In this document: piece by piece, positions 1 to 9,229 of the stretch
Layout of the letters: every line of letters begins with the position of its first letter
Position numbering within the stretch: position 1 is the stretch's first letter
NCBI RefSeq assembly: GCF_023558375.1
Contig: NZ_CP083762.1
Coordinates: 1 to 64,000, forward strand
Direction of reading: 5' to 3'
Origin: Chroococcidiopsis sp. CCMEE 29
GTDB taxonomy: Bacteria > Cyanobacteriota > Cyanobacteriia > Cyanobacteriales > Chroococcidiopsidaceae
DNA length: 64,000 nucleotides
The notes under the pieces: generated by a model
Seen by the model: only the letters and a program-made list of their open reading frames with translations
Database searches by the model: none
Told to the model about the DNA's origin: nothing
Translations under genes and position numbers: made by a program

Positions 1-1154
1 ATGATTACCAAATTGGGTACATCAAACCGTTTGCCTGGGTAATGCTGCTGCAGGCGGGGAAACTGGTGGAACTGAGCGGGAAGCGGCTTGGATTGACAAA
101 AGCAGGACAGAAGGCGTTGAATGAGCCATCGGAAAAGACGCTGCAAACGCTGTGGAAAAACTGGCTCAAAAATACTCTACTGGATGAACTGCGACGAGTG
201 GAGAGTGTTAAGGGGCAAACTGGAAAAGGCAAGCGCAGCCTGAGCGCTGTTTCGGGAAGACGCAGCAAGATTGTTGATGCCCTCAGGGACTGCCCCGTTG
301 GACGATGGGTTGAGCTGATGGACTTCTTTCGCTACATGATTGCAGCAGGCTATGAGTTTGAAGTCAGTCGTAATCCTCAAAGCCTTTCCCTCGAAGGCTA
401 TGGCTCGCTGTATGACACGAGTTTTCTACTATTGGAGGCACGATATATTCTCTGCTTTCTGTTTGAATATGTCTCCACGTTAGGATTAATTGATGTGGCT
501 TACATTCATCCCGATGATGGCGTGTTCAATTTTCAAGCAGATGTTGAGTTGGACTACTATTACGGTAACTGTTTGAGTCGCTACGATGGCTTGACCTACC
601 TTCGTCTTACACCACTAGGAGCATATTTTCTAGGACTGAGCGATCGCTACACACCCGCTCGTGTGACCCAAAAACAAGTCCTACGGATTTTGCCGAATTT
701 GGAAGTGGTTGCCGTACAGCAACTCACACGCGCCGATTGCCTGATGCTCGACAGCTTCCTGCAATCGGTTTCGGATGCTGTCTGGCAACTGGAGCAGGGA
801 AAATTGCTGGATGCGATCGCCCAGGGTCGTAGTGTGGATGAACTGCGGGCCTTTCTTACCGCTAACAGTAGCGAAGCCCTGCCGCAGCCAGTGATGCAGT
901 TTCTTGCCGATTTACAAACGCGCACAACAAGCTTACAGGATATCGGTCCTGCCCGCCTGATTCGCTGTGCCGACGCGGCGCTTGCCACATTGATGGCTAA
1001 CGATTCCCGTACCAAAGCTTACTGTTTTCTCGCCGATCAGCCTAAAGTCATCGCTGCCGGGCAGCCGTGCTATTTGGTTGTACCGTTAGAATCAGAGATA
1101 AAGTTTCGCAATGCATTGAAGAAGTTGGGGTACAGCCTTCCGGGTCTGAGTTAG
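1..1154 (+). CDS. XPB-partner protein, 5' end outside window
   Basis: The reading frame is already open at the left edge (frame 3, no stop before the first ATG at 42), so the N-terminus lies outside the window; at least 383 residues are visible. The stop is one base before the helicase start, so the two are almost certainly one operon and translationally coupled. I recognise no catalytic motif. In other bacteria XPB-type helicases often sit next to a helicase-associated protein of this kind, so a role as helicase partner in DNA repair is inferred from position. The first residues (LTKAGQKAL) look like a winged-helix piece. Exact family not assigned. Confidence 0.75.
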   Translation, partial: DYQIGYIKPFAWVMLLQAGKLVELSGKRLGLTKAGQKALNEPSEKTLQTLWKNWLKNTLLDELRRVESVKGQTGKGKRSLSAVSGRRSKIVDALRDCPVGRWVELMDFFRYMIAAGYEFEVSRNPQSLSLEGYGSLYDTSFLLLEARYILCFLFEYVSTLGLIDVAYIHPDDGVFNFQADVELDYYYGNCLSRYDGLTYLRLTPLGAYFLGLSDRYTPARVTQKQVLRILPNLEVVAVQQLTRADCLMLDSFLQSVSDAVWQLEQGKLLDAIAQGRSVDELRAFLTANSSEALPQPVMQFLADLQTRTTSLQDIGPARLIRCADAALATLMANDSRTKAYCFLADQPKVIAAGQPCYLVVPLESEIKFRNALKKLGYSLPGLS

Positions 1155-1155
1155 T

Positions 1156-2844
1156 ATGTCCTACGTTCCGGAAAACGCTTTAATTATTCAAAGCGATCGC
1201 TCCGTGTTGCTGGAAGTCCATTCGTCGCGTGCAGAGGCTGCCCGTGCAGCGATCGCGCCGTTTGCTGAACTGATCAAAAGCCCGGAACACATTCACACCT
1301 ATCAGATCTCACCCCTGAGTATCTGGAATGCGCGGGCGGCAGGAATGCCCGTTGCAGACATGATTGCCGCGCTGCGGGAACATGCCAAGTATCCAATGCC
1401 CGAAGCAGTGGCTCAGGAAATTGAGGCACTTGGCAGTCGTTACGGTCTAACGGTGATTGAACGCGAGAACGGACATCTGCTGCTGAAAATGGCAGACCTG
1501 CCGTTAGCAGAATTGCTGAGTCGCAATCAGGATGTCTTTGAGTATTTGGGCGATCGCCGTTCTGATTTAGTATTTGAAGTCGATGCCGCTCATCGGGGTG
1601 TGCTCAAGCAGGCACTTCTGGTTGCTGGTTATCCTGCAGAGGATCTAGCAGGTTATGTGGAAGGCGATGCGCTGGAGTTCCAGTTGCGATCGGTCGATCA
1701 GTTCGGTGCATTCTTTTGGTTACGGGACTATCAGAAAGAGGCGGCAGAAGCATTTTACCAGGCTGGCAGCGTTCGGGGCGGCAGTGGGGTAATTGTGCTC
1801 CCCTGTGGAGCTGGAAAAACGATGGTCGGGCTGGCAGCGATGGCAGCCGTGCAAGAAAATACACTTGTTCTCACCAGCAGTCTAACCTCCGTGCGGCAAT
1901 GGAAGCGAGAATTGCTGGACAAAACTACGCTGCCAGAAGACGCGATCTCCGAATACAGCGGCCAAACTAAACAAACCGGACCTGTCACTCTGGCGACGTA
2001 TCAAATCCTCAGCTACCGCTCCAGCAAAGATGGTGGTTTTCCTCACTTTCAGCTGTTCAAGGCCCGTTCCTGGGGCTTGATCATCTACGATGAAGTGCAT
2101 TTGCTGCCTGCCCCCATTTTCCGCATCACGGCAGAACTGCAAGCCCGTCGTCGATTAGGGTTAACCGCCACACTGATCCGAGAGGATGGGAAGGAAGGCG
2201 ATGTGTTTGCGCTGATTGGACCTAAACGCTACGATGTACCCTGGCGGGAACTGGAAGGACAGGGCTTTATCGCAGCAGCCGAATGTACAGAAATTCGTGT
2301 GCCGCAGGATAGCGATCGCCAGATGGAATATGCTCTGGCAGACAAACGATATCAGTTCCGCATTGCGGCTGAAAATCCGCGTAAGTATGACGTGGTACGA
2401 TCGCTGTTGCAACGGGAAGCCGGACACCGCATCCTCATCATTGGAGAATACCTGGATCAACTGAAACACATTGCGCAGTTGACAGGTCTGCCCACCGTTA
2501 CAGGCAAAACGTCACAACGGGAACGAGATCAGTTGTATGAACAGTTTCGTTCTGGAGCAATCTCAGGACTAATTTTGTCACGGGTGGGCAATTTTGCCCT
2601 AGATCTGCCCGATGCGGATGTGTTGATTCAGGTTTCTGGAAAATACGGCTCTCGTCAGGAGGAAGCTCAACGATTAGGGCGAATCCTGCGTCCCAAAGTC
2701 GATGGTCACAGTGCCCAGTTTTACACGCTGGTTTCTCTGCGCACCTGCGAAGAGGAGTTTGCCCGTCATCGCCAACTCTTTCTGGCAGAGCAGGGCTACA
2801 GCTATCGCATTGAAATTATGGCTGATCTTGCTCCGACACCATGA
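1156..2844 (+). CDS. XPB/Rad25-type DEAD/DEAH helicase
   Basis: 562-residue superfamily 2 helicase of the XPB (ERCC3/Rad25) group, a 3'-5' DNA translocase acting in repair or transcription-coupled processes. Residues about 1-120 form an XPB N-terminal damage-recognition-like domain. RecA-like domain 1 carries Walker A PCGAGKT near 216-222, the DEVH box at 312-315 and the LTAT motif III. RecA-like domain 2 ends with the QEEAQRLGRILRP motif VI. Length matches bacterial XPB proteins. The ATG start follows the upstream stop by one base, so both genes form an operon. Intact and undisturbed, unlike much of the window; it may be the edge of the stable backbone. Confidence 0.93.
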   Translation: MSYVPENALIIQSDRSVLLEVHSSRAEAARAAIAPFAELIKSPEHIHTYQISPLSIWNARAAGMPVADMIAALREHAKYPMPEAVAQEIEALGSRYGLTVIERENGHLLLKMADLPLAELLSRNQDVFEYLGDRRSDLVFEVDAAHRGVLKQALLVAGYPAEDLAGYVEGDALEFQLRSVDQFGAFFWLRDYQKEAAEAFYQAGSVRGGSGVIVLPCGAGKTMVGLAAMAAVQENTLVLTSSLTSVRQWKRELLDKTTLPEDAISEYSGQTKQTGPVTLATYQILSYRSSKDGGFPHFQLFKARSWGLIIYDEVHLLPAPIFRITAELQARRRLGLTATLIREDGKEGDVFALIGPKRYDVPWRELEGQGFIAAAECTEIRVPQDSDRQMEYALADKRYQFRIAAENPRKYDVVRSLLQREAGHRILIIGEYLDQLKHIAQLTGLPTVTGKTSQRERDQLYEQFRSGAISGLILSRVGNFALDLPDADVLIQVSGKYGSRQEEAQRLGRILRPKVDGHSAQFYTLVSLRTCEEEFARHRQLFLAEQGYSYRIEIMADLAPTP

Positions 2845-2940
2845 ACGGTTGTGTTGTTTCTATGATGAGTTGTAAGCAAGAGTAGAATCCTTCACCAGAA
2901 TCCAAGACAATTCAAGTAGTAGTCCAGGAAGGAGGTTGCT

Positions 2941-3216
2941 ATGAATAGCTCATCAAAGAAACCTTCATATACGCAAAAGAATGTTTTCATCGGGATTGAT
3001 GTACATAAGCGCACCTATTCAATAGTAAGTGTAGTAGAAGGAATAGTAGTGAAGAAATGGCAGACTGCGGCTGTACCAGAACAACTAGCCAGGCAGCTAG
3101 GGAGCTATTTCCCAGAAGCCAATCTATACAGTGCTTATGAAGCAGGATTTTCAGGATTTGTCTTACATCGGAGACTTGAGGAAGCTGGCATTAAGCTGAC
3201 AGTTTCGCCAGAGCGA
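2941..3216 (+). pseudogene. IS110-family transposase, N-terminal remnant
   Basis: About 90 residues of the IS110 DEDD transposase N-terminus are readable, with the GIDVHKRTYSI motif that supplies the first catalytic Asp, preceded by a good ribosome-binding site (aggaaggagg). After about 3210 the frame changes into sequence from a different element (IS6-like) and then into the 3' end of a convergent integrase. The C-terminal Ser/Pro-rich transposase_20 domain is absent, so the protein is dead. The open frame continues to 3384, but only by chance across the joined pieces. Confidence 0.8.
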
Positions 3217-3254
3217 GTCACTACCGACGGACACAGTGCTTACCCCAGAGTCAT
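3208..3254 (+). mobile_element. 47-bp IS6-family transposase fragment
   Basis: The stretch encodes ERVTTDGHSAYPRV, which matches the catalytic TDGHTAYPRV segment of the IS6 transposase at 6855-7673 at roughly 80% nucleotide identity by eye. It is joined directly to the IS110 remnant on the left and to the stop codon of the integrase on the right. This is a recombination scar, not a functional element. Confidence 0.65.
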
Positions 3255-4282
3255 GTTTCATACTCTTGAATCAGAGGCTCTTCCCCAATCGCTTGATAAA
3301 AAGCCGTCTGGGCTGCTGCCAACCGCTTGCCCTCGATGTATCGCTGGAACACCCGCTCTGAACTATGCCCAGTTAAACTTCTAGCCAGCAAGGTATCAAT
3401 TCCCATCTCCACCAAATTCGCAGCGTAAGTATGGCGAAATCGATGCGGTGTCAAATTGGAAATGCCTGCTGCCTTACCCAATCTTTCCTTCACAAAGTAG
3501 TAGATCCCCTGGTAGCCCAGCCGCTGACCAGGAGTGCGCAAATCATGTGACAACAGCAAAGGACTTTCATTGGTCAGGACTTCTGTTTGCTCCCGTCGCC
3601 ACTGCAAATAGATATCGATTTGCTCTCTGGCTGCTTGCCTTAAAGGAACGAGCGCTTCCGAGTTGTCCTTGTCCCGAAAAAATCTCAGTCGAATGCCGTC
3701 GTAGTTGCCCACATTCAAGGCGGAAATATCCCCAGCCCTTAGCCCATGAGTGAGGATTGCCAGCAGTGCGCGATCGCGTACTTGAATTTCGTCATTTCCC
3801 TGTTCAACCACAACAGAGATCGCTTCCATTTGTTCGTCGCTGAGATTTTTGGGCAGCGGCTTGCCCAGTTTCTCAAACTTGACAGCAGCGGTTGGCAATA
3901 CGGCAGTTAAATCCATGTAGCCGGATGACTGGAACCAGCTATAAAAACTCTTTAAAGCAGCGAGTGCTTGATTGACGGATGCAGGCATCAGTGGCTTGCC
4001 TTTAGGAGTCTTACACTCACTCATCAAATAGTGTTTGAATCGGGCAATATCTCTGGCAGTGACATCAGCCCAGGCTTTGTTACTCCAGGCAACGAAGCGT
4101 TTGAGCTCTATCCGGTACGTTTTCTGCGAATTCTTTGCCAGGTTACTAGCTCGCAGGAACTGTTCAATCCACGCTAATCGCAGATCTTCAGTCTTGTCTG
4201 CCTTAGTTAGTTGCCCAGAAGTAGTTGATTGAGCCGGAATGACTTTGAGCAGCGACTTCTTGGGGTTGGGGGAGAGCGTCAT
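3251..4282 (-). CDS. tyrosine recombinase/integrase
   Basis: 343-residue phage-type integrase (site-specific DNA strand exchange). An N-terminal SAM-like core-binding domain lies at about 30-130 (NSQKTYRIELKRFVAW, NQALAALKSFYSW). The catalytic domain contains the Arg in THGLRAGDI, the H-x-x-R of TPHRFRHTYA, and the LTGHSS...FQRYI segment with the last His and the nucleophilic Tyr. All catalytic residues are present, so the protein is probably active or recently so. Its stop codon sits at the junction with the IS6 scar, so the last few residues may not be original. It faces the toxin-antitoxin operon divergently, with a palindrome-rich gap between. Confidence 0.92.
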   Translation of the reverse strand: MTLSPNPKKSLLKVIPAQSTTSGQLTKADKTEDLRLAWIEQFLRASNLAKNSQKTYRIELKRFVAWSNKAWADVTARDIARFKHYLMSECKTPKGKPLMPASVNQALAALKSFYSWFQSSGYMDLTAVLPTAAVKFEKLGKPLPKNLSDEQMEAISVVVEQGNDEIQVRDRALLAILTHGLRAGDISALNVGNYDGIRLRFFRDKDNSEALVPLRQAAREQIDIYLQWRREQTEVLTNESPLLLSHDLRTPGQRLGYQGIYYFVKERLGKAAGISNLTPHRFRHTYAANLVEMGIDTLLARSLTGHSSERVFQRYIEGKRLAAAQTAFYQAIGEEPLIQEYET

Positions 4283-4304
4283 AGGAGCATCTGGTCAAGA
4301 CTTG

Positions 4305-4492
4305 GGTACAAATGTACCATATTTCTGTGTAAGATAAGGGACCATTATCTTTGTCTTACTAAAATCTGACTATCTAAACTTTCAGAGCAGATTAGTACAC
4401 TGGTACTAAAAACTGCGCCGCTCAAGCCACATCTTTGCCGCTCTCGGTCAAGAACATTATGAGAACAAACTAAGAACATATAAGTGTACAAT
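4305..4492. promoter_or_regulatory. divergent promoter region with two palindromes
   Basis: Two perfect inverted repeats lie between the integrase and antitoxin starts: GGTACA-AA-TGTACC at 4305-4318 and TAGTAC-ACTG-GTACTA at 4393-4408. A -10-like TACAAT lies at 4487-4492, 32 bases before the antitoxin GTG. The palindromes share the GTAC core and could bind a dimeric repressor such as the Xre antitoxin; this is inference. Confidence 0.45.
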
Positions 4493-4524
4493 AAGTCATC
4501 AAGTTAATCGGGGGAAGTTAAGTT

Positions 4525-4893
4525 GTGAATCGACTACTTGAGCACATCGTTTTAGCTGCTCATGACCCGGCTAGTGGGCGCTTTGATGCCCTGCGGTTGG
4601 CAAAGGCTCTTAATCTGACAACCAAGGAAATGGCTGACATCCTCCACCGCACACCCCGCGGATTGCTCAAAAACCCAGATTCGCAGCAGCTGCAAAGTCA
4701 GATGGCTAGACTAGTGAGGATGATTACGCAATTACGCGAGCTATTAGATGGCTCAATGGAGTACGTGCAGATCTGGCTACGAGCACCTCATCCTGACTTG
4801 GAGGGACGCACGCCGCTGTCCTACTTGATTGAAGGTAAACCAGAGGTGGTCGAGGCACTAATTTACGCTTACGAAGTTGGTCAACCTGGTTAG
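4525..4893 (+). CDS. MbcA/ParS/Xre-type antitoxin
   Basis: 122-residue antitoxin with a helix-turn-helix-like N-terminus (RLAKALNLTTKEMADIL) and a C-terminal DUF2384-type domain that ends in the GRTPLSYLIEGKPEVVEALI segment typical of the ParS/Xre/MbcA antitoxins. It would bind and neutralise the RES toxin and repress the operon. The start is a GTG after the purine-rich gggggaag; no in-frame ATG fits better. The toxin follows 30 bases later. Fits the known RES/Xre type II module. Confidence 0.88.
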   Translation: MNRLLEHIVLAAHDPASGRFDALRLAKALNLTTKEMADILHRTPRGLLKNPDSQQLQSQMARLVRMITQLRELLDGSMEYVQIWLRAPHPDLEGRTPLSYLIEGKPEVVEALIYAYEVGQPG

Positions 4894-4923
4894 CAGCATA
4901 CTTTTAGCACTGAGGATTAGTAA

Positions 4924-5499
4924 ATGCTGACGGGTAGCGACTTAAGTGAAGCTTTGGCTAGTCTACCAGTCCAGGCTCACTCAGGAGTTGCTTATCGGCT
5001 CATTCATGCTAAATACGCTGGTAGCGCTCTATCATCGATTGGTTCTCTCAAGTTTGGTGGCAGATACAATCCACCCCAGGCTTTTGAAGCACTATACCTA
5101 GCTAGCAATCCGATCGCGGCGTTGCAAGAAGTCAATGCTGTCGTCCAAACCGAAACTGGGCTGCTGGGGGTCAAAGGACCGCCACGTATTCTGCTATCGG
5201 TTGACTACCAACTACAAACGATTCTAGACATTTGTCATCCAGAGAATCAAAGCGTTTTAGAAACGAATTTGTCCGAACTTATCGCTCCTTGGCGACCGCT
5301 CAACGCTGAAGGAATTATGGCACCAACTCAAATGCTTGGTACTGCTGCCTACAATCTTCAAAGTATCGAAGCTTTAAAAGTTCCCTCAGCCCGCGACCTA
5401 AATACTTATAACCTTGTTGTTTTTGTCAATCGCCTCTGGGCTAACAGTTCCTTACGGGTCTATGATGACTCTGGGATCATCGATGCACAACTTCCTTAA
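4924..5499 (+). CDS. RES-domain toxin (NAD+-consuming)
   Basis: 191-residue RES-domain protein. Seen: the conserved Arg in AYRLIHAKY, the GGRYNPP motif, the YLASNPIAALQEV segment with the conserved Glu, and a Ser-containing segment late in the domain. RES toxins (for example MbcT) degrade NAD+; that activity is from the family, not shown here. It follows its Xre/MbcA-type antitoxin by 30 bases and is followed 11 bases later by another gene, so it lies inside a four-gene operon. Length and motifs are intact, so the toxin is probably functional. Confidence 0.88.
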   Translation: MLTGSDLSEALASLPVQAHSGVAYRLIHAKYAGSALSSIGSLKFGGRYNPPQAFEALYLASNPIAALQEVNAVVQTETGLLGVKGPPRILLSVDYQLQTILDICHPENQSVLETNLSELIAPWRPLNAEGIMAPTQMLGTAAYNLQSIEALKVPSARDLNTYNLVVFVNRLWANSSLRVYDDSGIIDAQLP

Positions 5500-5510
5500 T
5501 CAATGGCACG

Positions 5511-6038
5511 ATGGCACGTCATCTTAACAAAAAATGCCTAGAGTGTTCGGCTCTCCCTCTTGACGCAGCTCTACGGCTACATGGCTCTAGGGGAGATGGT
5601 TGCTGGGATGATTCTCGCTGTCATAAACGGCGATCTCACTATCGCCACCGGGGAGAGCGCAATGCTACTCGTGTTCTCAAACGCCAACTTCAGCAACAGG
5701 TAACCCAGCCTCAGCTTGTCCGGCTTTGTGTATCAACTCCACCTGTGTCAAGTGCTGTGTTGATTTTGTATTCCGAACATCCTGATAATTTTAAGGACGG
5801 CATTCCCATCCACGCAATTGCAGCCGAGTTGTGGGTAGACAATCAGCGCCAAGCTCAGATCGAGCCAATTCATTGTTTTGGGATGCGGGGCGATAAAGTC
5901 ACAGCGCTTTTACCCCAAATCTTAGAGGCGTTCTCTGAGTATGTTGGCAATGGCAAGCGTTTCACCAGTTTTTCTGTCAAGGTTCACCGCCACGTCCGCG
6001 ACTGTCCGCTGCGCCCCTGCCCGTTTCATCCTGATTGA
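5511..6038 (+). CDS. hypothetical protein with Cys/His-rich N-terminus
   Basis: 175 residues, family not recognised. The N-terminus has CLEC near residue 9, then GCWDDSRCH and a basic stretch RRSHYRHRGERNATR, suggesting a small zinc-binding or nucleic-acid-binding unit; the remainder is a compact alpha/beta-like domain ending in HVRDCPLRPCPFHPD. It starts 11 bases after the RES toxin and ends 17 bases before the next gene, so it is cotranscribed with the toxin-antitoxin pair. No good ribosome-binding site is seen, so coupling is likely. Function unknown. Confidence 0.6.
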   Translation: MARHLNKKCLECSALPLDAALRLHGSRGDGCWDDSRCHKRRSHYRHRGERNATRVLKRQLQQQVTQPQLVRLCVSTPPVSSAVLILYSEHPDNFKDGIPIHAIAAELWVDNQRQAQIEPIHCFGMRGDKVTALLPQILEAFSEYVGNGKRFTSFSVKVHRHVRDCPLRPCPFHPD

Positions 6039-6055
6039 GGCGAGGAGCAAGATAG

Positions 6056-6751
6056 ATGCAGTTTCAGCAATTAGAGCTTGATTTGTGGCAGGAGTTAGAG
6101 CAAGCAGCAGCAGTTCCACAACTGGCAGACCTTAAACAACTGTGCACTCTCCTGGAACAGGCGATCGCACAACTACCACAATCACAGCAACTAGCTGCTG
6201 CCGGGGATGCAATTGGGCAAATCGCTCAGATCTACGCTCGGCGCTCACAGTGGTTGATTTCTACTTGGGAAGAAGCACACGCCGAAGCAGACACAACCTT
6301 ACCCGTGTTAAGCGTTGAGGATTTGGATGCCTGGGTGCGGCAGACGATGAGTATCGAGCTCGATGCCTTTGTGCAACAGCCTGCGTCCAAACGACAGCGG
6401 CAGAAGCGAACACAACCTCACCTCACTGATTCTGTGGCAGGTGTGGTGGAGAAAAAGACCTTACTGGAGGCCTTTGACTCCCAGATTCAGGCTGCTGATT
6501 CTACCAACACCCACGATATAGACTCAAGCGTGGATTTGGAAAATGTCTCGCAGTGGATTAAAGCGATCTCTCAGTGGATGCAGCCGCATGATGGCGAGGC
6601 AGTTTCCCTACTCCAATTGCAACAAGGCTTGGAGATGCCGCTAGTGGATGTTTGGTTAGGGCTTCTCCTTTCCCAGAAGCAGCACTATGTGTGGGAGCAA
6701 CGGGGGGATTTTTATCATGAGGCAGGGGAACTTTGGCTCAGCCTTGGGTAG
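6056..6751 (+). CDS. hypothetical protein, last gene of the RES/Xre operon
   Basis: 231 residues, family not recognised. Gln/Leu/Ala-rich helices in the first 90 residues (probable coiled coil), a basic low-complexity linker (SKRQRQKRTQ near 120) and a C-terminal helical part resembling a small winged-helix (ISQWMQPHDGEAVSLLQL ... WLGLLLSQKQHYVWEQ). A good ribosome-binding site (gaggagc) precedes the ATG. Organisation with a toxin-antitoxin pair and the upstream unknown gene suggests a joint maintenance or regulatory role; this is inference from position only. Confidence 0.6.
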   Translation: MQFQQLELDLWQELEQAAAVPQLADLKQLCTLLEQAIAQLPQSQQLAAAGDAIGQIAQIYARRSQWLISTWEEAHAEADTTLPVLSVEDLDAWVRQTMSIELDAFVQQPASKRQRQKRTQPHLTDSVAGVVEKKTLLEAFDSQIQAADSTNTHDIDSSVDLENVSQWIKAISQWMQPHDGEAVSLLQLQQGLEMPLVDVWLGLLLSQKQHYVWEQRGDFYHEAGELWLSLG

Positions 6752-6854
6752 GGGAGAATGAACCGGGTGTGGTCAAAGCGAATCTGTCAGATCTGGCTTC
6801 CCAATTAGAGGAGGATGTTTGAGCCGCACAGCCTTCTGTCCCCTTTGTTGGCGA

Positions 6855-7673
6855 TTAGGCGGCTTGGAAATCCTCTTGCAGTTGTTGCACTCGTGTAACA
6901 AATTGTTCCCGGATTGTAGATAGAGACACAAAATCTCCCATCCTCCGGCGAGAACGGAAAAAGTTACGAACTTCATCACATGCTTGACAATATCGTTTAG
7001 CTGATGCGAATGTTTTAAAGCCTAACATCGGGTAGTAGCTCTGCTTGATCCCCCGATGGTCTTGCTCGATGCGATTGGTGAGGCACTCACTGACTCGGTG
7101 TTGTACATCAATTCCCAACACTTCAGCAATTACCCTGGGATAAGCAGTGTGTCCATCCGTAGTCACCCGTTCTGGCAGACAGCCAGTCACGGCGAGCGCT
7201 GAAGTAAAGAAAGTCTGGGCTGCTTCCATGTCTCGTTTTTCACTCAGCATCGAGTCCACGAGATTTCCGTCAAAGTCAATTGCTCGATAGAGATAGCACC
7301 ACTTACCTTTGAGTCGGAGATAGGTTTTGTCTACGTACCAAGACGAACCCACCTTTCCCTTGCGCTTGGTCCGCAATTGGTCGGCGAAGACCAAAGCAAA
7401 GCGTTCTTCCCAATCACGCACAGTTTCATGGGTGAACTCGAAGCCCCGCAGTCAGAAAAATTCAGCCACGTCACGAAAACTCATCTTGTACCTGAACCGA
7501 CACAGTAGCACTTGAAACACAATATCGCTGGGCACTTCCAAGAAGTTAAATGGCGTTCCAGTTCTCTCGTTGAAACTACGCTTGCACTCCCGGCACCGAA
7601 ACACCAAGTACCCCAGTTCGGTTGTTCTTCCCAGCTGGGTGGTTAAAGTCGAGTGACAGTGCAGACAATTCAT
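6855..7673 (-). pseudogene. IS6-family transposase with in-frame stop
   Basis: Reads as one 272-codon frame: zinc-ribbon start MNCLHCHSTL, then RCRECKRSFNERTGTPFN, the DDE core (YVDKTYLRLKG, TTDGHTAYPRV, NRIEQDHRGIKQ) and a normal C-terminus. A TGA at about 7449-7451 interrupts the frame after FRDVAEFF, where the family has Leu (a TTA to TGA change would do it). Everything else is intact, so decay is recent. I could not find convincing terminal inverted repeats, so the element ends are not placed. Confidence 0.85.
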
Positions 7674-7873
7674 GCGGGGGAAGTGAGTACAATTACTTGA
7701 TTAGTACTCACCCTGCCAGAAATAGCGCCTGGATACCAAATTGAGCTCCCAGTTCTGACAGATTCGTTGGTGCTCGATCAAACGTGGAATTTCAACGGAT
7801 GCTTTCTAAGTTGTTGATGGTGTTTATAGGCTGTAATATACCAACTACTCCTTCAACTACAGAAACATCTTCT

Positions 7874-8347
7874 CTACCTAGTGACATGGGGAAGTTGCCG
7901 CTTAACAAACCAGACAATTATGGGTGGTATTAGTAGCCACTGAAGCAACGGAAGCAAGCCAGTACCAAAGAATGGAAGTATCGGCATGATCTCACCATAT
8001 TTCCAGATGTCAAGTACTCCAGTAGCTAGAGCTTCAAAGATAACCGTAATGACAATACCAACTAAAACAAAGCTGCTTAGCTGCCACCAATGTAGCTGAC
8101 GAAACCATTGACGCGACTTCGACGCGACTGCAACAACCCAAAAAGCGGTAAGTGAAATTCCAACGTCCCCTATAGTAGCGAGAGTACAGTTTCTGATTGT
8201 ATCAAGGCAGGAAAACTCAGAGGAGATCTGAAAAAACGGCATTTGCTGCATCTCCCAGAGGAAATTTAGAAGAAAGGAGAAAATAGCAATGTTCAACTCT
8301 GGTAAATTAAGCAAGCGCTGAGGGTAGCCGATCTTTGAATTTGACAT
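7874..8347 (-). CDS. small integral membrane protein, unknown family
   Basis: 157 residues with about four hydrophobic segments: residues 18-32 (IAIFSFLLNFLWEM), 55-75, 91-112 (SSFVLVGIVITVIFEAL) and 125-147 (FFGTGLLPLLQWLLIPPIIVWF). Conserved-looking features are NFLWEMQQMPFF after the first segment and IFEALATGVLDIWKYGEIMP in the third loop. No transport motif recognised. It precedes a metal-related block (Met-rich secreted protein, MerR) in the same direction, so a link to metal stress is possible but not shown. Confidence 0.65.
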   Translation of the reverse strand: MSNSKIGYPQRLLNLPELNIAIFSFLLNFLWEMQQMPFFQISSEFSCLDTIRNCTLATIGDVGISLTAFWVVAVASKSRQWFRQLHWWQLSSFVLVGIVITVIFEALATGVLDIWKYGEIMPILPFFGTGLLPLLQWLLIPPIIVWFVKRQLPHVTR

Positions 8348-8437
8348 GCGGCATCAATTTTCCTCTAAATCGTCACTTACATGCGTTAGCTAGATCTAAA
8401 AAAGCTGGGCGTGAATGCTACCTAGAACTATGTATAC

Positions 8438-9159
8438 TCAACCCAACTCTTTCCAAGTTTTGCCGCCATTGAGCGATTGAAAGACAGCCAGGCTAAAGGG
8501 AGCATCCCCTAACCTAGCCATGCGAGGCTTTGTCCAGGTCTTGCCGCCATCGGTTGAAGCGTGCAATCCTTGCGCTCCAGAAGCGGGCCAGCCATAGAAG
8601 ATATTGGGGTCACTAGGGGCGATCGCTAAAGCGTGAAAATCGACTTCTGGCAGCATATTTGTTTCCAGTCCTGCCCTTGGTTGTCGCTGATTTGAAATCC
8701 TAGATTGCCACCTGTGGGTGGGTGACCGCTGGAATAAAAGCGGTTAGGGTTAGTGGGGTCAGCAGTAAAGCCCATGTAGTCAGCTCGTTGTTTTCCCATC
8801 CAAAACCATTGCCCAGTTTCTGAGCGCTGAAGCAGCCCATGATGAGTAGCAACGTAGACGATTGCAGGATTATCAGAATTGACTGCTAGCCCATGCACAT
8901 GGGTGGTTTCCTGCCAGTTTTTTGGAGCAGGTGTCAGAGTAACAGCAGAAGAAGCATTAGTTGCTGTCGTTCTCTGTTTGGCAGCAGTTGCTTGCACTTG
9001 ATTTGCTATTTGATTACTGGTCTGTAGCCGGCTAGAATGGGCTAACCACAAGCCCATGCCTCCAACTAGAAAGACAAAAGCTGCTGGTAAAGCATCGCTC
9101 AGCGCTGTAATACTTCTAGCCCCTTTGGAGGCTTGATTGTTTGAATTTGGTTGACTCAT
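8438..9159 (-). pseudogene. BNR/Asp-box beta-propeller protein, frameshifted
   Basis: N-terminal half (to about 8650) has a membrane anchor at residues 25-42 (ALPAAFVFLVGGMGLWLA) and Asp-box-like repeats (QISDNQGQDW); the C-terminal half continues in another frame (STDGGKTWTKP, SLNGGKTWKELG). One base is missing near 8650-8656. The end also looks internally shortened, because the last two Asp-boxes are only about 28 residues apart. These are sialidase/photosynthesis-factor-like propellers that are often placed beside copper genes. As written, no full product can be made. Confidence 0.75.
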
Positions 9160-9229
9160 TTTAAATATGTTTTCTCAATAAAGTAGTTGCCGCTAACCGA
9201 CAAGCGGTATAGCGGGGGCAACTTACACC

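Noticed and set aside
5-268. 87-codon minus frame at the left edge
   Set aside because: Opposite to the XPB-partner gene with a continuous plus frame; no domain.
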